From positions 52,943,575-53,007,574 of the forward strand of contig OU744725.1 in NCBI GenBank assembly GCA_916613615.1: a stretch of DNA of 64,000 nucleotides, in the 5' to 3' direction. The DNA is from Steromphala cineraria (lineage: Eukaryota > Mollusca > Gastropoda > Trochida > Trochidae). Of the stretch, positions 42,101-51,509 are shown piece after piece. Under the pieces are notes generated by a model that was not told the DNA's origin, did no database searches, and worked only from the letters and a program-made list of their open reading frames with translations. Both the position numbers and the translations under genes were made by a program. The number at the start of each line of letters is the position of its first letter. The first letter of the stretch is position 1.

Positions 42101-44249
42101 TCAACTAAAAAATTCACAAGTCATGAAATAAGGGTATTCTGAAAGGGTTCTTCTAATACATGTCACTTAAGGTTATTTACAGCCCTTTTGATTTTCTTCA
42201 CTCTGTTACATGAATTAAGAATAAAAAATTAGGTATAATTCTGTATTTGCCATTTGTGAACTTTGAACTTTTTAAAACCTACAAGTAAGATTAATAAGCA
42301 TCCATATATGGTTGCAGGAATTCTGCATGCTGGAGTTTTTATCAAGGTAGAAAATTGTAATTGTCTTACTCCTACAAATCCAACTTTCATAATATGTATC
42401 AATGAAATAAAAAGTCGCTTCACTTCAATTAATATAACTCATATTTTGCCTTCAGGTACAGAATCAACAGACACAGGTCACGGGAGTGAAATATTTGACA
42501 ATCTTTTCTATGAAGAGGAAGATTTCACAGTAAGTAGCATATCAACATTGCCTTGGATTTTAAACAAAAATGTTCAGAATTCACCACACCACATTTCTCT
42601 TCTGTTCTCCTAACTTTACATATCAATCCTAAAGCCATCCCTTCGAGACCTGTTGTGTATACTTGGTGCGCTGCGCCTGAAAAAGGCCTGGAATTTGATT
42701 TGACACAAAGCTTTGAAAAGGCCTTAAATTTGGCAAAAGTGTTTTTCCAAACTGTGAAATAAGTTCATTTGCATTGTTAGATATTCTTGTGTTGACCTCC
42801 GTAAAAATAACAATTCTACCATTCAGGTTTCATTAAATGTCAAAGTATTCAAATATTTGTTTAACATTTACCCTATATTACATTTTCCAAAACAACATGC
42901 GGTTAATTGAAATATTTACGTATATAAAATTCGAAGAAAAACTTGCAAATATTATTATAATGAGCACGAAAGAATATTAACAATGTTATTTGTCGTCAAG
43001 AAATTACGATTGAGATTCCAAGTGCAGTAAAACAACGTGCCTTCGCGAAAGTATATTTGACAAAGATATCTTTGAACTTTGATTAAATATGAAAAATAAG
43101 TTTGGAAATATGCCATATTAAACATTTAGAATGGGTAACAAGCCTTATAAAGCGATAGTTCTTGATTATATTTTGGGAATCAAATATTTTAATCCCCGAT
43201 TGCTGATGCAAGTGAAGCCACATAACATCGTGATTTTTGCTGAAATTTAACAGTACGTTAAGGGATGCATGAATATTCAAAAACAATATATTGTTTTATT
43301 TTTATTAATTGACAATGTATATAGTCATTAAAAACAACAACAGGACAATGTATTTTTACTTTTCAAGAAATGACATCGATGTAAACTTGTGCATTTTGCT
43401 TCCGGTGTAAACATCGCTAACTCTATCGTCTGACATCGATTGTGTCACACTTCCGAGAATTGGGGGGTGGGCTATAAACAGAGAATGACCCCAACCTGCT
43501 CAACCCTGAAGAATGGGGGGTGGGCTTTAGTTCGAGGGTGGTCATATACCCGCGAGGATACGGTAGTTGATTTATTGGTCTCAATTCCTATCTCTTGAAC
43601 AGTGCCATAAATTCATTACGAAGATGCGTTTTCTCTTTCATAAATACCCCGTTGTCAGTAACAATTAAGCCCTGCCTATTGGCTTACAGGTCTGTGTATA
43701 TGGATTAGTGTAATGTCTATCTTGGTTTCCTTATTAATAATATTTATAATAATAACACTTTATTGTCCTAAGTACAAGTACATCAGAAATTTGTTTTGTG
43801 CCCATGGCACCCGGCAGCCACAGTGCAGCGCCAGTTAATGCGTTGTTCTGCCTTTACAATGCTGAGTGTCAAGCAAGGCAGCAACAACTCCCACCTTTTA
43901 ACGTCTTTTGGTATGACGCGACCGGGAATCGAACCCCGGTCTTCCGGGTGATGAGCGGACACTCTACCACTAAGCTATGTCCCCTATATCATTAGGAGTG
44001 ATTCTGAACAAATAATGATATTTCCCCTTACCAAAGTGAAGAATTGGATTGAAAATGTTTCGATTGTTTCAGGACTACCTCCAACTAGGCCCTCTTGAGC
44101 TGAAACTGTTGAATATTACGGGGACCCAGATGCAAATACACAAACCACACCAGCCAACCACGGAGGAGCTGGCAGCACTCAAATGTAACCCTGAAGAATG
44201 GCCAGTCACGCACCCTATGTTGAAGAGTGCTGTCACTAACTCTGCATAG
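33113..44249 (+). CDS. CCDC83: Coiled-coil domain-containing protein 83 (CCDC83)
   Basis: Eleven coding exons are 33113-33219, 33572-33656, 34102-34270, 34828-34995, 35486-35577, 37071-37139, 37708-37829, 38293-38426, 41248-41343, 42456-42529 and 44073-44249. They sum to 1293 nt (430 codons plus stop) with consistent phases and GT-AG sites throughout. Assignment rests on colinear similarity to remembered vertebrate CCDC83: EAILAYQ near the start, DNDWLKRE-KIHRKE (residues 223-238), KENLFIMSQL...DLKISRKFFLTQ, an acidic linker (EEDSDEDDS, 339-347) and DYLQLGPLELKL (373-384). Residues 2-22 are a Lys/Gly tract. Residues about 37-270 are heptad-rich charged coiled coil. The length is close to the human protein (~413 residues as recalled). 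The biochemical role is poorly known; it is linked to testis expression and inferred to be ciliary or flagellar. Introns hold a TIR element, a MITE, palindromes and duplicated exon ends. Confidence 0.93.
35077..35387. mobile_element. ~311-bp TIR MITE in CCDC83 intron 4
   Basis: The left end TATTCGACCTATTAAGCGCC and the right end (inverse TATTCGACGTGATAAGCGCC) form about 20-bp inverted repeats. Further GGGCGCTTA and GGACGCTTA copies lie inside. There is no ORF. Target duplication is not clear. Confidence 0.7.
35991..36919. mobile_element. ~929-bp TIR element in CCDC83 intron 5
   Basis: The ends read TATATATGTAGGACTCA and its inverse, and the inverted similarity extends about 60 bp through repeated GTGGCGGATT / AATCCATGGCGG motifs. 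TA flanks would fit a Tc1/mariner-type target. The interior has CCCTTGGATTCAC and GTGAATCCAAGGGCT-like inverted repeats and a TAACCCTAACCCTAACC string. No transposase. Confidence 0.75.
38161..38233 (+). pseudogene. Duplicate of the start of CCDC83 exon 8
   Basis: After CTATAG, GAAGTTTTTCTTGACCAAG and TTCAGTGA copy the start of the real exon at 38293 (GAAGTTTTTCCTGACCCAG). If spliced from exon 7 it would read in frame for 23 more codons and stop at 38231-38233. That would give a CCDC83 form truncated near residue 294. No donor is visible, so it is either a decayed duplicate or an alternative terminal exon. Confidence 0.65.
39203..39341. repeat. 139-bp near-perfect palindrome (hairpin 4)
   Basis: GTTACCATGTGTTCGCGAGT at the left is mirrored at the right end. 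Arms of about 62 bases differ at about two or three positions. The centre is AACGAGAACGAAGTTCGAG. It lies in CCDC83 intron 8. Confidence 0.88.
39498..39532. repeat. 35-bp palindrome with GCGAAGCGC centre
   Basis: GTCTAGTACCG and CGGTACTAGAC are inverse arms around GAGCGAAGCGCA. It has the same style of centre as the longer hairpins. Confidence 0.7.
40660..41285 (+). repeat. Four tandem copies of the CCDC83 exon 9 acceptor region
   Basis: AAGAGTGCRACYCAGAGA, with ATAGAGG following, occurs at about 40815, 40983, 41086 and 41256; only the last belongs to the working exon. Each copy is preceded by the same intron block (CTTAGCAxxAAGA, TGTGCCATAAGCA, GATTTTATGAATGCTTCACTT). Spacings are about 168, 103 and 170. 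Copy 1 has lost the acceptor AG. Copy 3 keeps CCTGCAG but runs into a stop after about 16 codons. Confidence 0.9.
41425..41545. repeat. Short tandem palindrome and CRE-like cluster
   Basis: CACCCTTTATTCCGCAATAAAG occurs twice in tandem (the inner TTTATTCCGCAATAAA is itself near-palindromic). TGACGTCA-type sites follow near 41491, 41514 and 41538. It sits in CCDC83 intron 9, probably inside a decayed transposon. A regulatory role is not shown. Confidence 0.55.
41674..41810. repeat. 137-bp near-perfect palindrome (hairpin 5)
   Basis: AACCATCATGTGTTTTGCAA is mirrored at the right end, with arms of about 55 bases and few mismatches. The centre is GCATTCGGCCTTCGGCCTC. It lies in CCDC83 intron 9. 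Confidence 0.88.
42530..43730 (+). other. CCDC83 intron 10, no further gene seen
   Basis: The open frames after 42530 extend past the exon 10 donor and are intronic. At 43455-43565, GGGGGGTGGGCTxTA occurs twice about 55 bases apart, followed by GAGGATACGGTA. This may be the end of a decayed element like those ending in TACGGTA at 35387 and 49212. Confidence 0.45.
43733..43986 (-). mobile_element. tRNA-derived SINE, family S1, copy 2
   Basis: The minus strand starts GGGGACATAGCTTAGTGGTA (A box), then GGGGTTCGATTCCCGG (B box with paired T-arm). A body with GCGTCAT, AACTGGCGCTGCAC and GGTGCCATGGGCAC follows, ending GGACAATAAAGTGTTATTA and an AT-rich tail. The tail resembles the LINE 3' end at 16600 (GGATAATAAAGTTTATC). 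It lies in CCDC83 intron 10. Confidence 0.85.
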
Positions 44250-45766
44250 CTCAAGGGAGATAACTCTTGGGAATAGGAAAATGAATTTGTCATGAAGATT
44301 ACTGAACAAATAAGTGAGGGATATTGGTATTTTATTTAAAGAAAGTTTTATTAGAGTGTCAGTGAAGAAATAGAACTTGATCAATTAATTTTATTTCAAA
44401 ATTCCCCAACTTTTTTGTTCAGTATAAGTGTTAGACTGATATTGCCAAGTATCTTGATGCAAATATTTATTTGTGTTTGAAACAGTTTGTTTGTGAAATA
44501 ACTCAGGGGAGAACTCTCAAATGTGGAACAAACATCAAAAATGTAATTGAGCTTGTTTAATCACTATTAAGATTATTGAAAAACTTACTTTGAAGATCAT
44601 CATTTTTATATGGTTGATTGAAGGTTAGTTATGTCTTTAATCCAAATGAATTAAATGACCTGTAGAAAATGATTTGAGTAAAATCATTTCAGTGTGTTGA
44701 TTTAAAGGAAGTTAACTTGTCAAAAGAGCAATCAGGCTTGGCCAGGGTTAATTTCCAGGATGTGGCAAGCTCCTAATTTCCATATTACTATATATTGCGA
44801 TACAGAAAAGGGAACTGATATACCGTACATTATGCAAAACATAAGTAGTTGTATGAATTTTGATTTCCATTTCTTTGACTAAACAGGAGCAATCAGAACT
44901 GCAATCCATGCTTGGCTGTCAGTAGGTTTGACAAGGGAGATAATTCATTAACTGGTTATGATACATGAGTGCTTTCTTTACAACTTGTCACTTGTAAATT
45001 ATGACAATAATGATCAAGAACAATATTTAGTTGAAAATCCTTTAGATTTTGCGTGTGGAAGTTTGATGTGATTAAAGAAGTCATATTAATATATTTTCCT
45101 TGATGTGATGTTTTGTGTTTATTCTTAGGGATTAATATTTATTTTATTTTAATTCCAAACTGATATCCTTTTCAAATTTAATATGATTTCATGACCGTGT
45201 CCTAGATTAAATTTTTTGTGTAATAATTATAAAACAATTTACTCCAAAAAAGTAGGAGGTTTGGTTTGTCATTCAAATTCCTTCAGCTTAAAATTTAAAA
45301 AGTAATTATTATTTGATCTAAAAGTTTTCAAATATGTGCCAGATTTGCCTTCAATGGTCAAATGTTTTTTTTGCATCATACCCATATATACCATGCCATA
45401 TTTGATATTTCTGTACCTAACGAAACTATATTTATTCAAAACATTTTTGATAATTTGCTCACTGTATTGTATCATTTTGTGAGTATAAGTTGTTGATTCA
45501 TTGATGATTTTACATTTCTTCATTTGCATGCAATCTATATCATATGATTTATTTAATGGAAAATATATTTAAAACTATTTTATTGAAATGCCAGTATTTT
45601 AAATTTATTCAGATTACTATTTATAGATCTTTATGTTTAATATGTCTTCCCAAAAGAATTTTCTTTTTGAATATCAGTTAAAGTAATTTGTTTTGTTGCA
45701 AGTTGTTTTTGTCAGATAGTAGGTTTGTCCAATATCTGATTAAATGTGATATACCAATATCGTACA

Positions 45767-45772
45767 AATAAA
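45767..45772 (+). terminator. Candidate polyadenylation signal of CCDC83
   Basis: This is a canonical AATAAA about 1.5 kb after the stop codon. The intervening sequence shows no other gene and would be the 3' UTR. It lies just before the SINE at 45838. Confidence 0.35.
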
Positions 45773-45837
45773 ACTTAAATTTAAAAATGTTGTTTTTTGT
45801 ACTTATTTGGAAACAATGTACGATGTCACGTGAGAGT

Positions 45838-46133
45838 TGGGGCGGGATAGCTCAGTGGTTAGCGCGTTTGGCTACAGATCAAGAGGTTCATGGTTCGAAT
45901 CCCGCCAGTAGTAGAGAACTGTTCTACACGCAGTAAGGTTAGGTGCAATGCTTCACTGAATTTCAGCGCAGTACCATCCATGGTTCGCTAGTTCAAACCG
46001 ATGCTCGCAGGTTTCACCGCAATGTATAGCCACAATGGTGTTGCAGGCTTTCTCCCTGCAATATTACTAGCAGCCGCGATATAATTGAAATTTATACTCT
46101 TGAAAGCGGCGCTAAACCCCACATCACCTCACC
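45838..46133 (+). mobile_element. tRNA-derived SINE with target-site duplication, family S2
   Basis: The head has the A box TAGCTCAGTGGTTAGCGCG and the B box GGTTCGAATCC. The body has CAGCCGCGATATAATTGAAA and GCGGCGCTAAACCCCAC and ends in a TCACC repeat tail, as in mollusc SINEs I recall. TCACGTGAGAGT (45826-45837) and TCATGTGAGAGT (46134-46145) are flanking target duplications with one mismatch. The tRNA fold is incomplete on the T-arm side, so it is not a tRNA gene. The same TCACCTCACCTC tail string occurs alone near 41975. Confidence 0.88.
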
Positions 46134-46149
46134 TCATGTGAGAGTGAGA

Positions 46150-47390
46150 AGGGCCAGGTCTGATTTAAATCGACCTAGTTGTGAGGAATAATATATTCAA
46201 ACTATTAACTCTACAGAGATATGAAATCCTCTACACTACGTCTGACCACATCCCCGTAACTCTGACTTTTACCAGTTAAGTGCAGCTGAAACCCAGTCGT
46301 TAGCCGACCAATCACATCATCATACTTTTAAGACCGCTAGCGGTGATCATGTTCAAAGCTGCTAATACCAAAGTCCTTTTTTTGCCGGCCGCTTGTGATG
46401 GGTAAGCTGAGTTATCAAGAATATGCGACTTATGGTGTAGTGGTTGGACTCAGTTATTCTCTAAGGCTATGATGTTTGCAAGACTGCCAGTGGCAGAACA
46501 AGCATAGAAAAACAATCTTAATGAGTATGATGAATATTGCATCAATATGTTAGAGCATATGTCTCACAAGGCTCCGTTAATGAGATGTCAGACTGACCTG
46601 TGACATCATTCAAATCCACCCGATCACCTAGTTTGCCCCTTGGGCCAGCAGTCAAAGATTACGGGACGAACTTGTTGATTAGAAACACGTTAGCGTAGAG
46701 AAGCAATATAGATGTTTTGCGATAGATAAAGGGAACCCCTTTATAATACCTTTTGTGGAAAACTTTACAAAAGTATTGAAAAATGTGAAAAGTGGTGAAC
46801 GAAATATCATCAATTCAACCTTTTTTTCAATTGAATAAAAAACGTCCAAATGAAACGCCTTAACGACATATGAATCATGGTTGGCCGTCCTTCTCACAAA
46901 CTCTTAAATTGAAATTCTCTAAATTGAAAACCATTTGAAAACCATTTGAAAAAGATCGTCACAGAAATTGTGTTTTATAGCAAATGATGTTTGATATTCT
47001 TATATTTAAGCAAATATTCAGTCCATGAAAAGTGTCACTCATCATCAACCAAAGATTGTGATTTTGCACAGACGTTGTCAATTTCAGCATGTGATGCACG
47101 GACTTCATGTAAATGTCATGTTGCAAAATATCTTGTTACACTTCACGTGCTACACATAATCGAAGGCGCATGGTTTGAAGGTTGTGAGGAAATCTCATGT
47201 TTTTAACAAATGTTAATCCGTGTTTTCAATTCCTTTTCAAGAGTTAGGAAAGGTGATTTGCATTTAAAAGCGTATTAAAACGTTTGCTTTTCCATCTCAA
47301 GCGCTTACCACGAAGATGCAGAATATTATGTCTCAGAAGGCTTACAAGGTATAAGGCGAGCTATAACCAAGCGTGTTTTATATTTATTTA
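46150..47390. other. Intergenic DNA, no gene seen
   Basis: Frames at 46679-46897 (minus) and 46991-47206 (plus) have no domain or splice context. An A-box-like string (TGGTGTAGTGGTTGGACT) at about 46434 lacks a B box. Confidence 0.45.
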
Positions 47391-47454
47391 TATACCTCAA
47401 GGCCCATTTAACACTATTTGAAGCGAGTTTTTGTTCGGGAGAACATCCGTCGGA

Positions 47455-47585
47455 ATGGAATTGAGAGGGCCTTAGACTGTATAACACCCCGCCGGGAGGG
47501 CCTTGCACTGTATAAGACCCTGCTGGGAGGGCCTTATACGAAATAATAACATCCAAGGAGGTTATTATTTATTATGAGGCCCTCC
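47455..47585. repeat. ~30-bp minisatellite ending in a small hairpin
   Basis: GGGAGGGCCTTxxACTGTATAA is repeated about three times. At 47527-47585, GAGGGCCT...AATAATAACATCC pairs with GGTTATTATTT...AGGCCCTC. Confidence 0.65.
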
Positions 47586-47639
47586 ATTTCGCACCTTATA
47601 ATTTCAAAGACCGGTAAGGTAATCGATCTCAAAAATTTT

Positions 47640-48245
47640 CAGAAGCGAAACCGCGGGATTCGAACCCACAACCCTTCGCTCTGTAGCCCAAGACTTATAC
47701 CATTAGACCACAAAGGATTGGTGAATATGAAGGAATTGTTTTGTGAGGTCTTTGCTGCTCTCCTAGAACTTGATGATATTAAATTGCGCTCTACTGTACA
47801 CTTTATACGTCAGAGATGTGGTGTATCTCTGTAACAAAAATTAATAACGCCCTTAATATGCTTATGCTATAGCGTTCTGGCAAAATGTCCAAGATAAAAC
47901 ATTTCGTGGCAGAAAATGGGGGATTCGAACACAGAGACACTCACTTCGTAGTCCAAGATTATACCACTAGACCACAAAGGATTGGTAAGTGTGAAGGGAT
48001 TGACTGTTGATATCTATTCTGCTCTCCTCAAACTTTAAAAGTTTATTTTCACTGTTCACCTTAAATGTTAGAAATGTGATTTTATTTTCGATATATGAAA
48101 TTTGCAACAACCTCATCCTCTAGCTATAGCGTTCAAGAAAAATTTCTAAATGTAAAATGTAAAAAAATTGAACATTAGGGATTCGAACCCTCAACCTTTC
48201 AAGCTGTAGTCCAAGACTGTACCACTAGGTAAGGGGATTGGTTAG
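47640..48245 (-). repeat. Array of three tandem tRNA-like units (~265-bp period)
   Basis: Minus-strand tRNA-like cores lie at about 47713-47645, 47983-47918 and 48240-48176. Each has GTGGTCTAATGGTATAAGTC-like A-box sequence, CTTGGxCTACxxA and a TTCGAATCC or TTCGAACAC-like B box. The linker between them is also repeated (GCTCTCCT, GTTATAGC/GCTATAGCGTTC). Copies 1 and 2 are closest. D-arm pairing is poor, so these are tRNA-derived repeats rather than tRNA genes. Confidence 0.75.
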
Positions 48246-48359
48246 TAAAAGGTTATTGACTATTGAAGTCTATTCTGCTCTCCTCAAATTTAATGAAATT
48301 AATTTGTTGATTTTTTTAGCTTTTAAGTTAAATAAGTGATTATTTCGGTATATAAGATA

Positions 48360-48499
48360 GATAACACACACATCCTCGGGTGTTATAGCAAACAGAGGCC
48401 TTTGCCTACGGGACGACCCTCGTGCGCTGACGCGCACTCGGGTCGTCCCTAGGGCAAAGGCCTCTGTTTGCTATAACACCCTCGTATGCGTGTGTTATC
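48360..48499. repeat. 140-bp near-perfect palindrome (hairpin 6)
   Basis: The arms GATAACACACxCATxCTCGGG...GGCCTTTGCC are mirrored at the right end. The GC-rich centre CTCGTGCGCTGACGCGCACT is itself partly palindromic. It directly follows the tRNA-like array. Confidence 0.88.
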
Positions 48500-48646
48500 C
48501 ATAACGTAAAGAATAGACTCCGAAAACTCGTCATTAGTTGTGCACGAGGTTTAGTCTGAGGGCGTTGAAGTAAGCCAGTCGTTTGTATGTTATAAACACC
48601 GTGTCAATTGACGTATTTCCGTTACTCTCACGACCCCCCTCATCAA

Positions 48647-48728
48647 TTTCAACTAACGAACTCTTCAGAAACAGCATTTTGTAACAGGCGCTAATTTTTG
48701 TACGTATGTTTTAATGTCACCAGATGTT
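48647..48728 (+). repeat. 82-bp direct repeat, left copy
   Basis: It is identical to 51425-51506, beginning TTTCAACTAACGAACTCTTC and ending CACCAGATGTT. The two copies enclose 2.7 kb. Confidence 0.92.
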
Positions 48729-48734
48729 TAGGTG

Positions 48735-49215
48735 GATCTAGTTCTACATATCTCGTGGCATTTCTGTTGATATTCATTCTTTTGTCGTATTTCCTCGAAT
48801 ACAACCCCTTCCTCGAATACAACCCCGGGGTTCTATTTCGTTCAGTACCCCCTTACCCCCCGGGTTCTATTCGAGGCCCGGGTTATAATGGAGGCCGGGT
48901 TGTATTTCTTCAGGTCTGAATTGACGTTTCAAAATCTTCTAGGAATGGCGTTTTCATGGAAAATTATTGATCTAGTTCTACATATCTCGTGGCATTTCTG
49001 TTGATCTTCATTCTTTTATCAAAATCCGTATCAATCCCTGCAATATACGGTTTCCGTGAAGTATATACTATCGACATATTATACCAGTATTTATGTTAGA
49101 CCCGGGTTCTATTCGAGACCCGGGTTGTATTAATGTCAGCACCCCCTTACCCCCCGGGTTATATTCGAGGCCCGGGTTGTAATGGAGGCCCGGGTCGTAT
49201 TAGAGGAAATACGGT
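48735..49215. repeat. CCCGGGTTNTATTCGAGG motif repeats and 50-bp duplication
   Basis: TCTAGTTCTACATATCTCGT is repeated at 48738 and 48969. Between and after them, CGAATACAACCCC and its inverse GGGTTGTATT/GGGTTCTATTCGAGGCCC recur about eight times in both orientations. A frame at 48698-48919 is an artefact of this. Confidence 0.7.
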
Positions 49216-49289
49216 ATTTTGACTTGCGCAAAAGCAATGTGATTAGGTCAAACCGGTGCAGACCGGTTCCACTCACTTGCAAAACAACG

Positions 49290-49543
49290 CAGTCTAAGTA
49301 AACCTAGCCTCACTATTAACCGTTTCACTCCTATACTGAGTCTAGAAAGGTCTGTTTAAGGGGCGCGTCAGCCGACCTTTCTGCGACCTATGACCCTCCA
49401 ACGTTATACGTGCGAAGGCACACTATTGTGGCTTGGTAAGATCAGTTCTGATTGGTCAACTTGTTCACGTGGGCTGACGCGACTCTCAACCAAGCCTTTC
49501 TAGACTCAGTATAGATCTAGTGAGGCTAGGTTTACTTAGACTG
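49290..49543. mobile_element. 254-bp TIR MITE with 9-bp target duplication AAAACAACG
   Basis: Termini CAGTCTAAGTAAACCTAGCC and the inverse, followed inward by further pairing (TATACTGAGTCTAGAAAGG). Direct repeats AAAACAACG occur at 49281-49289 and 49544-49552. A 9-bp duplication suggests Mutator-like mobilisation. Confidence 0.92.
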
Positions 49544-50205
49544 AAAACAACGGTACAGTTCACTTTCATAAAGAACACATAACAATTAAAATGTCATTAC
49601 ATACAGAAAACACGTTTTAAATAGACTCATCTGTAATCTTTTGAGCATATTATCAATAGAAAACAGATTTCAGTGTCGTCAAAGTTGCGAAGTTTTACCT
49701 AAGTACATCGGGTCGACCCATCCACCCTACAAGAGCGACAAGGACTGACCAAATCAAGGGACGTTACTCTGAAAATAGTTGTTCACTACGTGTTTCAAAC
49801 TTAGTGGAAGCTGTCAAGAAAGTTATATTTTGTGTCATGGTTGGGGAGACTGTGACAGGAAAAGTGGTCACTTGCAAATTAGAGGTAGGGGCAGTGACAG
49901 CATTCAGCGAAATTAAAGAATAAAGTCGCTTCCGTTCATTTGACGAATCGCTGTATGAGAGGTGTTGCGATCGTTGATTTTGTTTCGCGAACCAGTAAGA
50001 AACACTTCAAACAGGAACAAAAAACCTGGTTATTCGATTAAAATTTGTAAGTGTTTCAAAATGTCGACAAATTTCTTATATTGAAATTTAAAGTGTCGTC
50101 GCCAACATGTCTATTGTAAACATTTAACAGAAAGTCGCTGAGTGCGTGCGCGGAGGAATGTGAAGCGGTCGTAAATATTTAGAGGTGATTATCGGGGAAA
50201 TAATT

Positions 50206-51276
50206 AGGGCAAACTGACCGAGGTTCGGACAGTGTTCCGATCCAAATATTTTCAACGATTGCGCTGTCAAATATCATCTGAAGAACATTAGTTTAAGCAA
50301 ACTGTGTTATTAACAAAAGTCATATATGGATGTTTATCATAAAAAAATCCAAATTTGATTGTAAATTACCTGAACATAACCTGATAACGGTTTAAGTTAT
50401 GTATAGCAACTCGCCCGAGCTTCGGACAGTTGTGTCCTAACTTCGGACAGTACCACCCTATTTGCTCGTTATACACACAGGCTTAATATATTCATCAAAA
50501 TGTTTTCTATTATCACAAAACGTGCATAAAGTCACCTATGTACAATAATATAACATTATTTCGCAAATGTGAATCAATATTTTAATTACACACGGCATTC
50601 TTTCCGATGATAAATATCCGGTAACTCCCGCTTTCGTAGCTTGAATTTGATGACGTCACAATGGCATTTGCAAGCTCTGACGCAAAAACATTGTACAAAT
50701 TAAACCAAATGTTTCCAAAGTAAAATGTTTTGTCATTAATGTTGCTGGGTAAATTATTTTTGTTTCCTTGACACTTTTTTGGGCAGTTTTTAAATGCTAC
50801 AAATTTCTATAAAGATAATTATTAAGTGTCCGAACCATGGTCAGAACTGTTCGAACCAAGGTCATTTTGACATATTTTTGAAAATCTCGATATTTTCTAT
50901 CAAAATCACTTCAAATTGCAAATATCAATAACAGTTTGATTGAATAGAAGTTTCTCTTTCAACATAAATATAATCTATTATGTTTTGGCGCTCCCTACTT
51001 TTCCTCAACTTTGAGTAAACATTTACATGCAAACAAATATTTTGCCAATTTCTTCCGTGAATCGGTAAATTGTCCCTATTTTAAAAACTTCTTTGATAAA
51101 TATGTCAGATGATAAAATGTTATATGAAAGGAATAGATAACAAAACAGATTGAAAAGAAACATTTTGAAACATATGGATTGCAAAAACTAATAATATAAA
51201 TGCGTCAGCTCCTAATCAAAAGTGTCCGAAGTTCGGGCGACCTCGGGTGGTGTCCGGACCTCGGTCAGTTTGCCCT
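50206..51276. mobile_element. ~1.07-kb TIR element with TTCGGACAG repeats
   Basis: Terminal inverted repeats of about 25 bp (AGGGCAAACTGACCGAGGTT, then CGGAC) have TA at the boundaries. Inside, TTCGGACAGT and GTCCGAAC-type motifs recur near 50226, 50412, 50440, 50827 and 51221 in both orientations. No transposase frame, so it is non-autonomous. Confidence 0.85.
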
Positions 51277-51424
51277 ACTCCAAAATGTTTATGAGTAACC
51301 AATCAGAACGCAGTATTTTCAAACTAGTTTTCGTGTCATGTTAGAATAGAAATTAAACAATCCTTCAAAGAAATTTGCACGGGATGCACGTGCGTTGTCA
51401 CAGCAACTGTGAAATTGACATCAG

Positions 51425-51506
51425 TTTCAACTAACGAACTCTTCAGAAACAGCATTTTGTAACAGGCGCTAATTTTTGTACGTATGTTTTAATGTCACCA
51501 GATGTT
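51425..51506 (+). repeat. 82-bp direct repeat, right copy
   Basis: Identical to 48647-48728. The sequence diverges at once on both sides. The pair could be left by segmental duplication, by a long-repeat element, or by short LTR-like ends. Confidence 0.92.
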
Positions 51507-51509
51507 AAG

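Noticed and set aside
45839..45906. tRNA gene with perfect GGCGGGA/TCCCGCC acceptor pairing
   Set aside because: The acceptor match overlaps the T-arm, leaving too few bases for a real T stem. A target duplication and SINE body follow, so it is a SINE head.
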